A stretch of DNA of 18,814 nt from contig JBOGED010000642.1 of assembly GCA_050743625.1 (NCBI GenBank), positions 1 to 18,814 of the forward strand, in the 5' to 3' direction. This DNA comes from JBOGED01 sp050743625. Its GTDB lineage: Bacteria > Actinomycetota > Nitriliruptoria > Euzebyales > Egibacteraceae. Below the pieces are notes generated by a model. That model had not been told where the DNA came from and searched no databases. It was given only the letters and a program-made list of their open reading frames with translations. Each line of letters opens with the position of its first letter. Position 1 is the first letter of the stretch. Positions 7,325 through 13,563 of the stretch are shown in pieces. Position numbers and translations under genes: made by a program.

Positions 7325-7657
7325 CTAGGCGTACGGCTCTACGACGAGGGACCAATCAGGGTTGCGCATCAGGCGGACACCGTCTTCGACTGCGACAGTC
7401 CCGGTGAGCCGCAGGCCGCCGCCCAGCTCCACGCCCTGAAGGGATGTGCGGCCGGTCCACGTGGCGGTGAGCCGCTCGGAGCCGTCCTCCACCGTGACGT
7501 CGATCCCTCGGCCGGGCGTGAGCCGGATCTTGTGCACCACGCCGACACAGGTGCCCTTGTGACGGGGCCGCAGATCCGCGATAGGCGTCGTATCGGTGAA
7601 CTGCGAACGCCAGCGCCGCAGGTCCTCGTTGCGGTTGCTCAGCGCGGGATCGGGCAT
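7325..7657 (-). CDS. OB-fold nucleic-acid-binding protein (Rv2694c-like)
   Basis: A 110-residue protein. Helical residues about 1-25 (RNEDLRRWRSQF) are followed by a five-strand OB fold: TPIADLRPRHKGTCVGVVHK, a strand with IDVTVEDGSERLTATWTG, then GGGLRLTGTVAVEDGVRLMRNP. This matches the actinobacterial family that includes Rv2694c, which in M. tuberculosis also lies two genes after ceoC. Its function is not established; binding of RNA or DNA is inferred from the fold. The ATG at 7657 is chosen because a -10-like TACACT ends 7 bases before it. The frame is open further upstream, but that part is Arg/Trp-rich and not family-like. It is divergent from hpf. Confidence 0.8.
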   Translation of the reverse strand: MPDPALSNRNEDLRRWRSQFTDTTPIADLRPRHKGTCVGVVHKIRLTPGRGIDVTVEDGSERLTATWTGRTSLQGVELGGGLRLTGTVAVEDGVRLMRNPDWSLVVEPYA

Positions 7658-7664
7658 CGGACCG

Positions 7665-7670
7665 AGTGTA
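7665..7670 (-). promoter_or_regulatory. -10 box TACACT of the OB-fold gene, leaderless arrangement
   Basis: On the minus strand TACACT is separated by 7 bases from ATG 7657, the same geometry as at comF. There is no Shine-Dalgarno motif. The -35 region is weak (TTCTCG, forward 7688-7693). Confidence 0.5.
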
Positions 7671-7846
7671 GGACCAAGCCAGAGTCCCGAGAAACTTCTT
7701 GCCTTCCGTGGGCGCGCGCGCCACCATGCGGTGCAGGAGGGCGCCCATGGGCACACATGCACTCGCGATTGGGACGTGCGGGCGCCACCCTGCGACCGTC
7801 GTAAATGCTGCCTCGGACATCTGTAGTCCGGGGCTTTCGCTTTCGG

Positions 7847-7867
7847 GGCTCCCCGAATCGGGGAGCC
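7847..7867 (+). promoter_or_regulatory. Hairpin just before the hpf ribosome binding site
   Basis: GGCTCCCC (7847-7854) and GGGGAGCC (7860-7867) pair over 8 bp around a 5-base loop, and end 3 bases before the GAGGTGA Shine-Dalgarno motif (7871-7877). In the hpf leader it would neighbour the ribosome landing site. It might modulate translation or stability; no proof. Confidence 0.45.
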
Positions 7868-7881
7868 TGGCGAGGTGATCC

Positions 7882-8454
7882 ATGGACATCATCGTCAAGG
7901 CAAAGAACTGTGAAGTTCCTGTCAGGCTGAAGGAGGATGCGGTCTCGAAGGTTGCGCACGCGACCCGTTTCTACGATCGAGTTCAAGACATCGAGATGGT
8001 GTTCAGCGAGGACCACAACCCCCGCATCGCTGAACCGGCTCACGTGGAGCTCACCGCCCGTACAAAGCGCCATCTTATCCGCGCCTTGGGATCCGCCGGT
8101 GACCATCGGGGCGCCGTGGACGTCGCGGTGGAGCGCTTCGAGCGGCAGCTCGCCCGTTACAAGGCGCGGCTCATCGACCGCAGCCGCAAGCGCAAGCGCC
8201 AGAAACCGGTGGTCGGGTACGTTGACAACGGCGTCGGCGAGTTGGCTGTCGTCCCGCAGGACAGCTGGCCAAGCCCCAAGATCGTCCGGACCAAGCAATT
8301 CCAGCTGGCTCCCATGCTCCCCGAGGACGCCGCTGTCCAGCTCGAGCTGCTGAACCACGATTTCTTCCTGTTCACGCATTCCGAGACCGGGCGATGCAAC
8401 GTGGTCTACCGACGGAGAGACGGTGACCTGGGGTTGATTGAGGCAGCCGGATAG
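7882..8454 (+). CDS. hpf: Long-form ribosome hibernation promoting factor
   Basis: HPF binds the small subunit at the decoding centre and, in its long form, dimerises 70S ribosomes to inactive 100S particles in slow growth or stress. The 190-residue product is the long form. An N-terminal S30AE domain (about 1-105) holds MDIIVKAKNCEVP and the helix VERFERQLARYKARL. A basic linker (RSRKRKRQK) follows, then the C-terminal dimerisation domain (about 130-188) with IVRTKQFQLAPMLPEDA and LLNHDFFLFTHSETG. GAGGTGA stands 4 bases before the ATG. The response regulator begins 83 bases downstream and may be co-transcribed. Position next to secA agrees with Rv3241c/Rv3240c in M. tuberculosis as I recall it. 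Confidence 0.93.
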   Translation: MDIIVKAKNCEVPVRLKEDAVSKVAHATRFYDRVQDIEMVFSEDHNPRIAEPAHVELTARTKRHLIRALGSAGDHRGAVDVAVERFERQLARYKARLIDRSRKRKRQKPVVGYVDNGVGELAVVPQDSWPSPKIVRTKQFQLAPMLPEDAAVQLELLNHDFFLFTHSETGRCNVVYRRRDGDLGLIEAAG

Positions 8455-8474
8455 GCTGACGTGTTACGCTCTGC

Positions 8475-8509
8475 CGGCCCGGTCCGGCTAGTCTGGTTGG
8501 ACTGGGCCG
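8475..8509 (+). terminator. Hairpin between hpf and the response regulator
   Basis: Arms 8475-8485 and 8499-8509 pair over 11 positions, one of them G-U in RNA, around a 13-base loop. There is no T tract. It may partly end the hpf transcript or mark a processing site before the regulator gene. Confidence 0.45.
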
Positions 8510-8537
8510 ATCGAACGACAGGGCGGAGAACGCACAG

Positions 8538-9215
8538 ATGACAGACCAGCGTCCCGACGCGATCCGAGTTATCGTGGCGGATGATCACGCGCTGTTCCGG
8601 CGGGGACTCGAGATGGTGCTCGAATCTGAGCCCGACATCGAGGTCGTCGCGGAGGCGAATGATGGCAACGAGGTGATCGCCCTCTCCGAGCAACACATGC
8701 CGGACCTCGTCCTTATGGATGTGCGGATGCCTGGACGGAGCGGCATCGAGGCGACCCAGTCCATCAAGGACGCCGTGCCACACACGAAGATCCTCATGCT
8801 CACGATCAGTGACGAGGAGGAGGACCTGTACGACGCGATCAAGGCCGGTGCCAACGGGTACCTGTTGAAGGAGATCTCCATCGAGGAGGTCGCTGACGCG
8901 ATCCGCAGCGTCCACATGGGCCAGTCCCTGATCTCGCCCTCGATGGCCTCCAAGCTACTCAACGAGTTCGCCGCCATGGCGCGGAAGGACGAGGAGAAGC
9001 AACAGATGCCCGCCCCTCGTCTCACGGAGCGTGAGATGGAGGTCCTCACGCTGGTCGCTCAAGGCCTTAACAACCGCGACATCGCGAAGCACCTCTTCAT
9101 CTCCGAGAACACGGTGAAAAACCACGTCCGCAACATCCTAGAGAAACTCCACCTCCACTCCCGCATGGAGGCCGTGGTCTACGCCGTCCGCGAAAAGCTC
9201 TTAGAGATCAAATAG
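8538..9215 (+). CDS. Orphan NarL/LuxR-family response regulator
   Basis: The 225-residue DNA-binding regulator has a receiver domain (about 8-125) with the acidic pair Asp15-Asp16, phospho-acceptor Asp61 in LVLMDVRMPG, Thr89 and Lys111. A linker follows, then a LuxR-type helix-turn-helix (about 161-215) with LTEREMEVLTLVAQGLNNRD and SENTVKNHVRNILEKL. All residues needed for phosphorelay are present, so it should answer to a histidine kinase, but none is encoded nearby. GGAG lies about 10 bases before the ATG. Streptomyces has, as I recall, a similar regulator between hpf and secA, so the linkage looks old. Its targets are unknown; control of hpf or secA is only an inference from position. A terminator-like hairpin follows directly. 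Confidence 0.9.
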   Translation: MTDQRPDAIRVIVADDHALFRRGLEMVLESEPDIEVVAEANDGNEVIALSEQHMPDLVLMDVRMPGRSGIEATQSIKDAVPHTKILMLTISDEEEDLYDAIKAGANGYLLKEISIEEVADAIRSVHMGQSLISPSMASKLLNEFAAMARKDEEKQQMPAPRLTEREMEVLTLVAQGLNNRDIAKHLFISENTVKNHVRNILEKLHLHSRMEAVVYAVREKLLEIK

Positions 9216-9218
9216 CTC

Positions 9219-9261
9219 CCGGGACGGGGTTCCCGCGCTCGCGCCTCACCCCGCGTCCCGG
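9219..9261 (+). terminator. Probable terminator after the response regulator
   Basis: CCGGGAC (9219-9225) pairs with GTCCCGG (9255-9261), and GGGGT (9226-9230) with ACCCC (9248-9252), leaving a two-base bulge and a 17-base loop. A short T run (9272-9275) follows at some distance. It begins 3 bases after the stop codon. Confidence 0.6.
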
Positions 9262-9263
9262 CC

Positions 9264-9321
9264 GCCCCCACTTTTCCTGCACTGTGCAGGCTTTTGCCGG
9301 TTATCCGGCATAACTCTGCAC
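9264..9321 (-). repeat. Palindromic repeat copy A (inverted orientation)
   Basis: The core is an imperfect inverted repeat: arms 9284-9300 and 9305-9321 (14 of 17 pair) around TTAT. Overlapping its left arm is a second palindrome, 9276-9290, with 7-base arms around one T. Further outward 9264-9275 reads, on the minus strand, GAAAAGTGGGGGC-like sequence that recurs at 13519-13538. Compared with copies B and C this copy is reversed. Confidence 0.75.
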
Positions 9322-9341
9322 AATGGCGGGGCAGCGGGAGC

Positions 9342-9350
9342 TTATCCACA
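9342..9350 (+). other. Single perfect DnaA-box sequence TTATCCACA
   Basis: The 9-mer equals the strongest E. coli DnaA box and differs at one base from the usual actinobacterial TTGTCCACA. It is alone, 27 bases before the first possible start of the nuclease-like gene and within the repeat-bounded cassette. A replication role is not supported by one box. Confidence 0.3.
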
Positions 9351-9376
9351 GATCGCGCTCCTGAGGGGGCGCGAAA

Positions 9377-10363
9377 ATGGTGAATTCGGTTCACTCTGTG
9401 GGCATGAATACATGGCATGAGCTGGCCAAAATTGGCCAGGAGCAGCACGGGGTCGTGACTCGCAGACAGGCGGAGAGTTGCGGACTGGCCCCGAGCACTG
9501 TGACCGATCAGATGAAGGCAGGCGGGCTTCGTCGCGTGGGCCGTGGAGTGGCAGCCTTGCCGGGCGCGGGGGTGACTCCGCATGCGGCCATACTGGCGGC
9601 CGCGCTCTCGGTGGGGCATCAGGCGCTTGCCGCGAGGTGGACGGCGCTTTGGCTTTGGGGCCTGCTCCGGCGACCGCCGTCGACGGTTCATCTGATCGTG
9701 CCGTACGCACGGTGGGCGGCGGAGTCGACGGAACGCGTCACGATTACGCGGAGCCGTACCCTGGTACTCGAGGATCGGGACCTCGCTCAGGGCATCGCGG
9801 TGACGAGCGTGCCGCGGACGCTCGCCGATATGGCCGGCCACGTCGCCACGCCGTTCCTTCGAGGCCTCGTCATCGACGCCGTCCAACGCCGGCTGGTCAC
9901 GCTCGGCGAGGTGCGAGACCGGGCGACTCTCATGCGCAACTCGGCGGGGCTGGGCAGGCTGCGAAGGATCTGCTTCGAGTTGGACGTCCAGCACTGTGAC
10001 TCAGTGCTGGAGCATGACTGCCGGCGCCGCCTGCGGGCGACGAGCCTGCCCAAGCCACATCCCCGGCCGTACGAGATTGTGACTCACCGGGGGCGGCGGG
10101 TGATCGACGTGCCGTGGCCAGACCTGCGCGTCGGAATCGAGTGCAACGGGCGCGCGTTTCACTCCGACCGTGAGGCGCTCGACAAGGACGGCGTTCGGCT
10201 GACGGAGATCGCCGTCGCGGACTGGCGCATCGCGCACGCGACCTGGACTCGGGTCGAGGGACGGTTCGGCGAACTCGTGGAGGACGTCGAGCGGTTGATG
10301 ACGCTCGCGCGCCGCGATCTGGCCGTCCAAGCAGCCATCGCTCACGGTATCGTGCAGAGTTAG
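9377..10363 (+). CDS. AbiEi-type winged helix plus DUF559/Vsr-like nuclease domain protein
   Basis: The 328-residue protein has three parts. The N-terminus (about 12-60) is a winged helix of the AbiEi antitoxin type: QEQHGVVTRRQAESCGLAPS, then a GLRRVGRGVAALPGA wing. The middle (65-200) resembles the companion part of these proteins (VTSVPRTLADMAG). The C-terminus (about 205-310) is a Vsr/DUF559-like PD-(D/E)XK fold with Glu212, Asp244 in VIDVPWPDLRVGIECNG, Glu255 and His262; relatives often have VEVDG where this has IECNG, so the second acid is Asn257. Such genes occur as many solitary paralogues in actinobacteria and their function is unknown. GAGGGGG before ATG 9377 could be its ribosome binding site; ATG 9404 (MNTWHELAK) is a plausible alternative. 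The last residues and stop lie in repeat B. Confidence 0.75.
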   Translation: MVNSVHSVGMNTWHELAKIGQEQHGVVTRRQAESCGLAPSTVTDQMKAGGLRRVGRGVAALPGAGVTPHAAILAAALSVGHQALAARWTALWLWGLLRRPPSTVHLIVPYARWAAESTERVTITRSRTLVLEDRDLAQGIAVTSVPRTLADMAGHVATPFLRGLVIDAVQRRLVTLGEVRDRATLMRNSAGLGRLRRICFELDVQHCDSVLEHDCRRRLRATSLPKPHPRPYEIVTHRGRRVIDVPWPDLRVGIECNGRAFHSDREALDKDGVRLTEIAVADWRIAHATWTRVEGRFGELVEDVERLMTLARRDLAVQAAIAHGIVQS

Positions 10364-10397
10364 GCCGAAATACCGGCATAACTCTGCACAGTGCAGG
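10352..10397 (+). repeat. Palindromic repeat copy B
   Basis: Arms 10352-10368 and 10373-10389 pair at 15 of 17 positions around AATA. The right arm shares CTGCAC with a second palindrome, 10384-10396. The left arm supplies the final codons and TAG stop (10361-10363) of the nuclease-like gene. The repeat ends 77 bases before the secA start. Confidence 0.75.
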
Positions 10398-10430
10398 CGC
10401 CGGGTGAGGTTGGTACCGGACGGCCGCCTA

Positions 10431-10436
10431 TAGACT
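10431..10436 (+). promoter_or_regulatory. Possible -10 box of secA
   Basis: TAGACT, within TATAGACT at 10429-10436, lies about 38 bases before the secA start. A possible -35 TTGGTA (10410-10415) gives a short 15-base spacer, so this is tentative. It is placed between repeat B and the secA ribosome binding site. Confidence 0.35.
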
Positions 10437-10474
10437 GGTGGCTTCAAGGGATCTTTGGACGCAAGGACAGCATC

Positions 10475-13393
10475 GTGGTGCTCCAGAAACTTCTACGCCT
10501 TGGCGAGGGCAAGCATCTCAGGGAATTGCAGAGCCTCGTCGGCCACGTCACCGATCTTGAGTCGACTGTGGAGGATCTCAGCGACGCTGAGCTGAGAGCA
10601 CGGACGGACGAATTCCGCGCGCGACTCGCGGACGGCGAGACGCTGGACGACCTGTTGCCCGAGGCGTTCGCCACGGTCCGCGAGGCCGCGAAGAGGGTGT
10701 TGGGCCAGCGGCCGTACGATGTACAGGTGCTGGGTGGGATCGCGCTGCACCAGGGTGACATCGCCGAGATGCGGACGGGCGAAGGCAAGACCCTCACCTC
10801 CACAATGCCGGTCTACCTCAACGCCCTTACGGGCAAGGGCGTGCACGTCGTCACCGTCAACCCGTACCTCGCATCCCGCGACAAAGAGTGGATGGGGCGG
10901 ATCCACCAGGGCGCCCTGGGGTTGAACGTCGGTCTCGTCTACGCGCAGCAGGCAAGCCTGGAGAAGCGGGAGGCCTACGTCTGCGATATCACCTACGGGA
11001 CGAATAACGAGTTCGGCTTCGACTTCTTGCGGGATCACATGGTGTTGAGCCCACAAGAGAAGGTGCAACGGGGTCATTCCTTCGTCATCGTCGACGAGGT
11101 CGACTCGATCCTGGTCGACGAAGCCCGAACCCCGCTGATCATCTCGGGTTCGGCCGAACAGGCAACAGAGTGGTACCAGGTATTCGCGCGCCGTGTCGTT
11201 CCTCGCCTGGAGCGAGGCGCATTGTTGAGCATCCGCGAAAAGCACGAGATGAGCGGCGAAGATCAGCGAGAGGCGGAAAAGCACTACGTTGTCGACGAGG
11301 CAAAGCGAACCGTCGCGATCACCGAAGAGGGTGTTGAGCGAGTCGAGCAACTCCTCGGGGTAGACAACCTCTACGAGAGCGCCAATACCCCGCTGATCCA
11401 CCATCTGCAGAACGCGATCCGCGCCAAGGAGCTCTACCGGCGTGACCAGGAGTACATGGTCGCGGACGGTGAGGTGTTGATCGTCGATGAGAACACCGGA
11501 CGGACACTTCCAGGCCGCCGCTACTCCGAGGGACTGCACCAAGCGATCGAGGCAAAAGAAGGCGTCCGGGTCAAAGAAGAGAACCAGACGCTCGCCACGA
11601 TCACCTTGCAGAACTACTTCCGCACGTACGAGAAGCTCGCCGGCATGACCGGTACGGCGAAAACGGAGGAAGGCGAGTTCGCGCATATTTACAACATCGG
11701 CGTGGTGAGCGTGCCGACCAACGAGCCAGCCGTCCGGATCGATTACGCGGACCAGATCTTCAAGAGCGAGAAGGCGAAGCTCGAGGCCGTCGCCAACGAC
11801 ATCACGGAGCGTTACGAGCGAGGGCAGCCTATTCTCGTCGGCACGGTCTCGATCGAAAAGTCCGAGCGGCTATCGGCCATGCTCAAACGGCGTGGCATTC
11901 CCCACGAGGTGCTCAACGCCAAGAACCACTTCCGCGAGGCCGCGATCGTCGCGCAGGCCGGGCGGATCGGCGCAGTGACGGTCGCGACTAACATGGCCGG
12001 TCGCGGCGTCGACATCATGCTCGGCGGCAACCCCGAGGCGCTAGCCGACGCCCGAGCGCGGGCCGACGCCCAGCAAGAGGACGGAACGCTGGATCAGGCG
12101 CTTTACGCCCGCCTCTACACCGAAGCGCTCGCCGATTTCAAGATCCAGTGCAAAGCCGAGGGTGACAAGATTCGAGAGCTGGGGGGTCTGTACGTCCTCG
12201 GCACTGAGCGGCACGAGTCCCGCAGGATCGACAACCAGTTGCGGGGCCGCTCGGGACGCCAAGGTGACCCCGGTGAGTCCCGGTTCTACCTATCCCTCGA
12301 AGATGACCTCATGCGGTTGTTCAACGCGAGCGCGGTCGAGTCGATCATGACCCGTCTGAAGCTGCCCGAGGACGTCCCGATCGAGCACAAGATGGTCACT
12401 CGTGCCGTTGCTCGAGCTCAAGCGCAAGTCGAGTCACGCAACTTCGAGATCCGGAAGAACGTGCTGAAGTATGACGACGTGATGAATGCCCAGCGTAAGG
12501 TAATCTACGCGGAGCGTAACGTCGTCATGGAGGGAACCGACGATCAGGTCGAGGAGTTCGCGACCGACTTTGTGCAGGACTCGGTGCGCAACCTGGCAAC
12601 CATGTATGCCGCCCCCGGCGTGTTCCCGGAAGAGTGGAGCCTCGACGAGCTGTGGGCCGAGTTGCGAGGGATCTACCCGATCCAGGTCGAGCGTGAGTCG
12701 CTCGACCTAGAGTCAATCACCTCTGAGCAGCTTGAGGACATGCTCGTCGACGACGTCCTCGCCCGGTACGACGAACGCGAGGCCGAGCTGACCCCCGAGA
12801 TCATGCGACAGGTCGAGCGGCGGGTGATCCTCTCGGTCGTCGACCGTATCTGGCGTGAGCACCTCTATGAGATGGACCACCTGCGCGACGGCATTGGTCT
12901 GCGAGCGGTCGGCCAACGCGACCCCCTCGTCGAGTACCAGCGTGAGGCCTACGAAGCGTTCCAGGCGGTCCGAGCAGAGATCAAGCAGGAGGCGTCCGGC
13001 TACTTCTTCAATACCACGGTCCAGCGCGTTCAAGTCGAGCCTCCGGCCTCCGCACCCGCGGTCCCTGAGGACACCAGCGCCAAGCCCGCCGGCCAGAAGA
13101 AGAAGGTTCCCCCCGCGATCAAGGAAGACGCTCCACGCCGGCCCCAACGCCTGTCCTACACCTCCGCCGCCGCTGACGGGAACGGGGCGTCAGGTGGCGA
13201 CGCGTCATATTCCGTGAGCGCCGTCCCGGAGGCCAAGCTGGATGTCAAGTCCACCCCCCCCGGGTCGGCGCGTCAGGCCGCCGAGCAAGCGGCGAAGACA
13301 CGCGGAACCATCACCAAAGGCGTCAAGATCGGCCGGAACGATCCTTGCCCATGCGGCTCCGGCATGAAGTACAAGAGGTGCCATGGCGGCTAG
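10475..13393 (+). CDS. secA: Preprotein translocase ATPase SecA
   Basis: SecA is the cytoplasmic motor that pushes unfolded preproteins through SecYEG using ATP. The 972-residue product has MRTGEGKT (Walker A, 99-106), DEVDSILVDEARTPLIISG (Walker B region from 207), MAGRGVDIMLGGN and GRSGRQGDPGESRFYLSLEDDL of the second helicase domain, and a C-terminal SEC-C zinc motif, NDPCPCGSGMKYKRCHGG, behind a Pro/Ala-rich variable linker. GTG 10475 is preferred: AAGGA is 7 bases upstream and VVLQKLLRLGEGK matches the start of actinobacterial SecA1. An in-frame GTG at 10391 lies inside repeat B and would add 28 unrelated residues. Intact and essential in type; no second SecA is seen here. The neighbouring exported M23 peptidase would be one possible Sec substrate. 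Confidence 0.97.
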   Translation: MVLQKLLRLGEGKHLRELQSLVGHVTDLESTVEDLSDAELRARTDEFRARLADGETLDDLLPEAFATVREAAKRVLGQRPYDVQVLGGIALHQGDIAEMRTGEGKTLTSTMPVYLNALTGKGVHVVTVNPYLASRDKEWMGRIHQGALGLNVGLVYAQQASLEKREAYVCDITYGTNNEFGFDFLRDHMVLSPQEKVQRGHSFVIVDEVDSILVDEARTPLIISGSAEQATEWYQVFARRVVPRLERGALLSIREKHEMSGEDQREAEKHYVVDEAKRTVAITEEGVERVEQLLGVDNLYESANTPLIHHLQNAIRAKELYRRDQEYMVADGEVLIVDENTGRTLPGRRYSEGLHQAIEAKEGVRVKEENQTLATITLQNYFRTYEKLAGMTGTAKTEEGEFAHIYNIGVVSVPTNEPAVRIDYADQIFKSEKAKLEAVANDITERYERGQPILVGTVSIEKSERLSAMLKRRGIPHEVLNAKNHFREAAIVAQAGRIGAVTVATNMAGRGVDIMLGGNPEALADARARADAQQEDGTLDQALYARLYTEALADFKIQCKAEGDKIRELGGLYVLGTERHESRRIDNQLRGRSGRQGDPGESRFYLSLEDDLMRLFNASAVESIMTRLKLPEDVPIEHKMVTRAVARAQAQVESRNFEIRKNVLKYDDVMNAQRKVIYAERNVVMEGTDDQVEEFATDFVQDSVRNLATMYAAPGVFPEEWSLDELWAELRGIYPIQVERESLDLESITSEQLEDMLVDDVLARYDEREAELTPEIMRQVERRVILSVVDRIWREHLYEMDHLRDGIGLRAVGQRDPLVEYQREAYEAFQAVRAEIKQEASGYFFNTTVQRVQVEPPASAPAVPEDTSAKPAGQKKKVPPAIKEDAPRRPQRLSYTSAAADGNGASGGDASYSVSAVPEAKLDVKSTPPGSARQAAEQAAKTRGTITKGVKIGRNDPCPCGSGMKYKRCHGG

Positions 13394-13402
13394 CCGTCAT
13401 GG
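13381..13402 (+). terminator. Palindrome across the secA stop codon
   Basis: CCATGGCG and CGTCATGG can pair over 8 positions (one G-U in RNA) around GCTAGC, with the TAG stop in the centre. It is the first of four hairpin-forming stretches in the secA to M23 peptidase gap. Confidence 0.4.
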
Positions 13403-13407
13403 ACATG

Positions 13408-13454
13408 GTGCAGAGTTTTGCCGGACTACCGGCATAACTGGCGCACAGTGCAGG
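13408..13454 (+). repeat. Palindromic repeat copy C
   Basis: Left arm 13408-13424 and right arm 13429-13446 surround ACTA; the inner ten pairs match except one and the right arm has one extra base. The tail GCACAGTGCAGG (13443-13454) equals that of copy B. Same orientation as B, 14 bases beyond secA and about 3 kb from the cassette, with no nuclease-like gene next to it. Confidence 0.7.
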
Positions 13455-13460
13455 TTTGGG

Positions 13461-13496
13461 GCGCCAACCGGCTGGCGCGAACCCGGCAAACCGGGT
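13461..13496. terminator. Two tandem hairpins between converging genes
   Basis: GCGCCA/TGGCGC pair in 13461-13478 and ACCCGG/CCGGGT in 13481-13496, each 6 bp with loops of 6 and 4 bases. They lie between secA and the convergent M23 peptidase gene and could end transcripts from both sides. No T tract. Confidence 0.45.
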
Positions 13497-13518
13497 GGCA
13501 TGTGGCCGATTCTCATCT

Positions 13519-13538
13519 CAGTGCAGGAAAGTGGGGCC
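13519..13538 (+). repeat. Tail fragment D of the palindromic repeat
   Basis: CAGTGCAGGAAAGTGGGGCC matches the outer tail of copy A (minus strand of 9264-9284) except for one missing A and a changed end. The palindromic core is absent, so this looks like a decayed or recombined remnant. It shows that the repeat unit is longer than the core palindrome. Confidence 0.45.
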
Positions 13539-13563
13539 AGGGCCTGGGTGGCCGGAGCGGCGG

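Larger units (their letters stand above)
9264..10397 (+). mobile_element. Candidate single-gene cassette bounded by inverted palindromic repeats
   Basis: Copies A (reversed) and B (forward) bracket exactly one gene, with the shared GCACAGTGCAGG tails pointing outward on both sides, so the unit has the symmetry of terminal inverted repeats. It sits between the response regulator and secA, a neighbourhood otherwise conserved in actinobacteria. No transposase gene and no clear target duplication are seen. Alternatively the repeats are operators or terminators of the gene and the unit is not mobile. Confidence 0.35.

Noticed and set aside
9423..9438. TGGCCAA-AA-TTGGCCA inverted repeat near the start of the nuclease-like gene
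   Set aside because: The arms are perfect, but it lies within coding sequence and is explained by codons for LAKIGQ; as an operator it has no further support.
10391..10474. Upstream GTG start for secA
   Set aside because: It lies within palindromic repeat B and adds 28 residues unlike any SecA; GTG 10475 has AAGGA and the family N-terminus.
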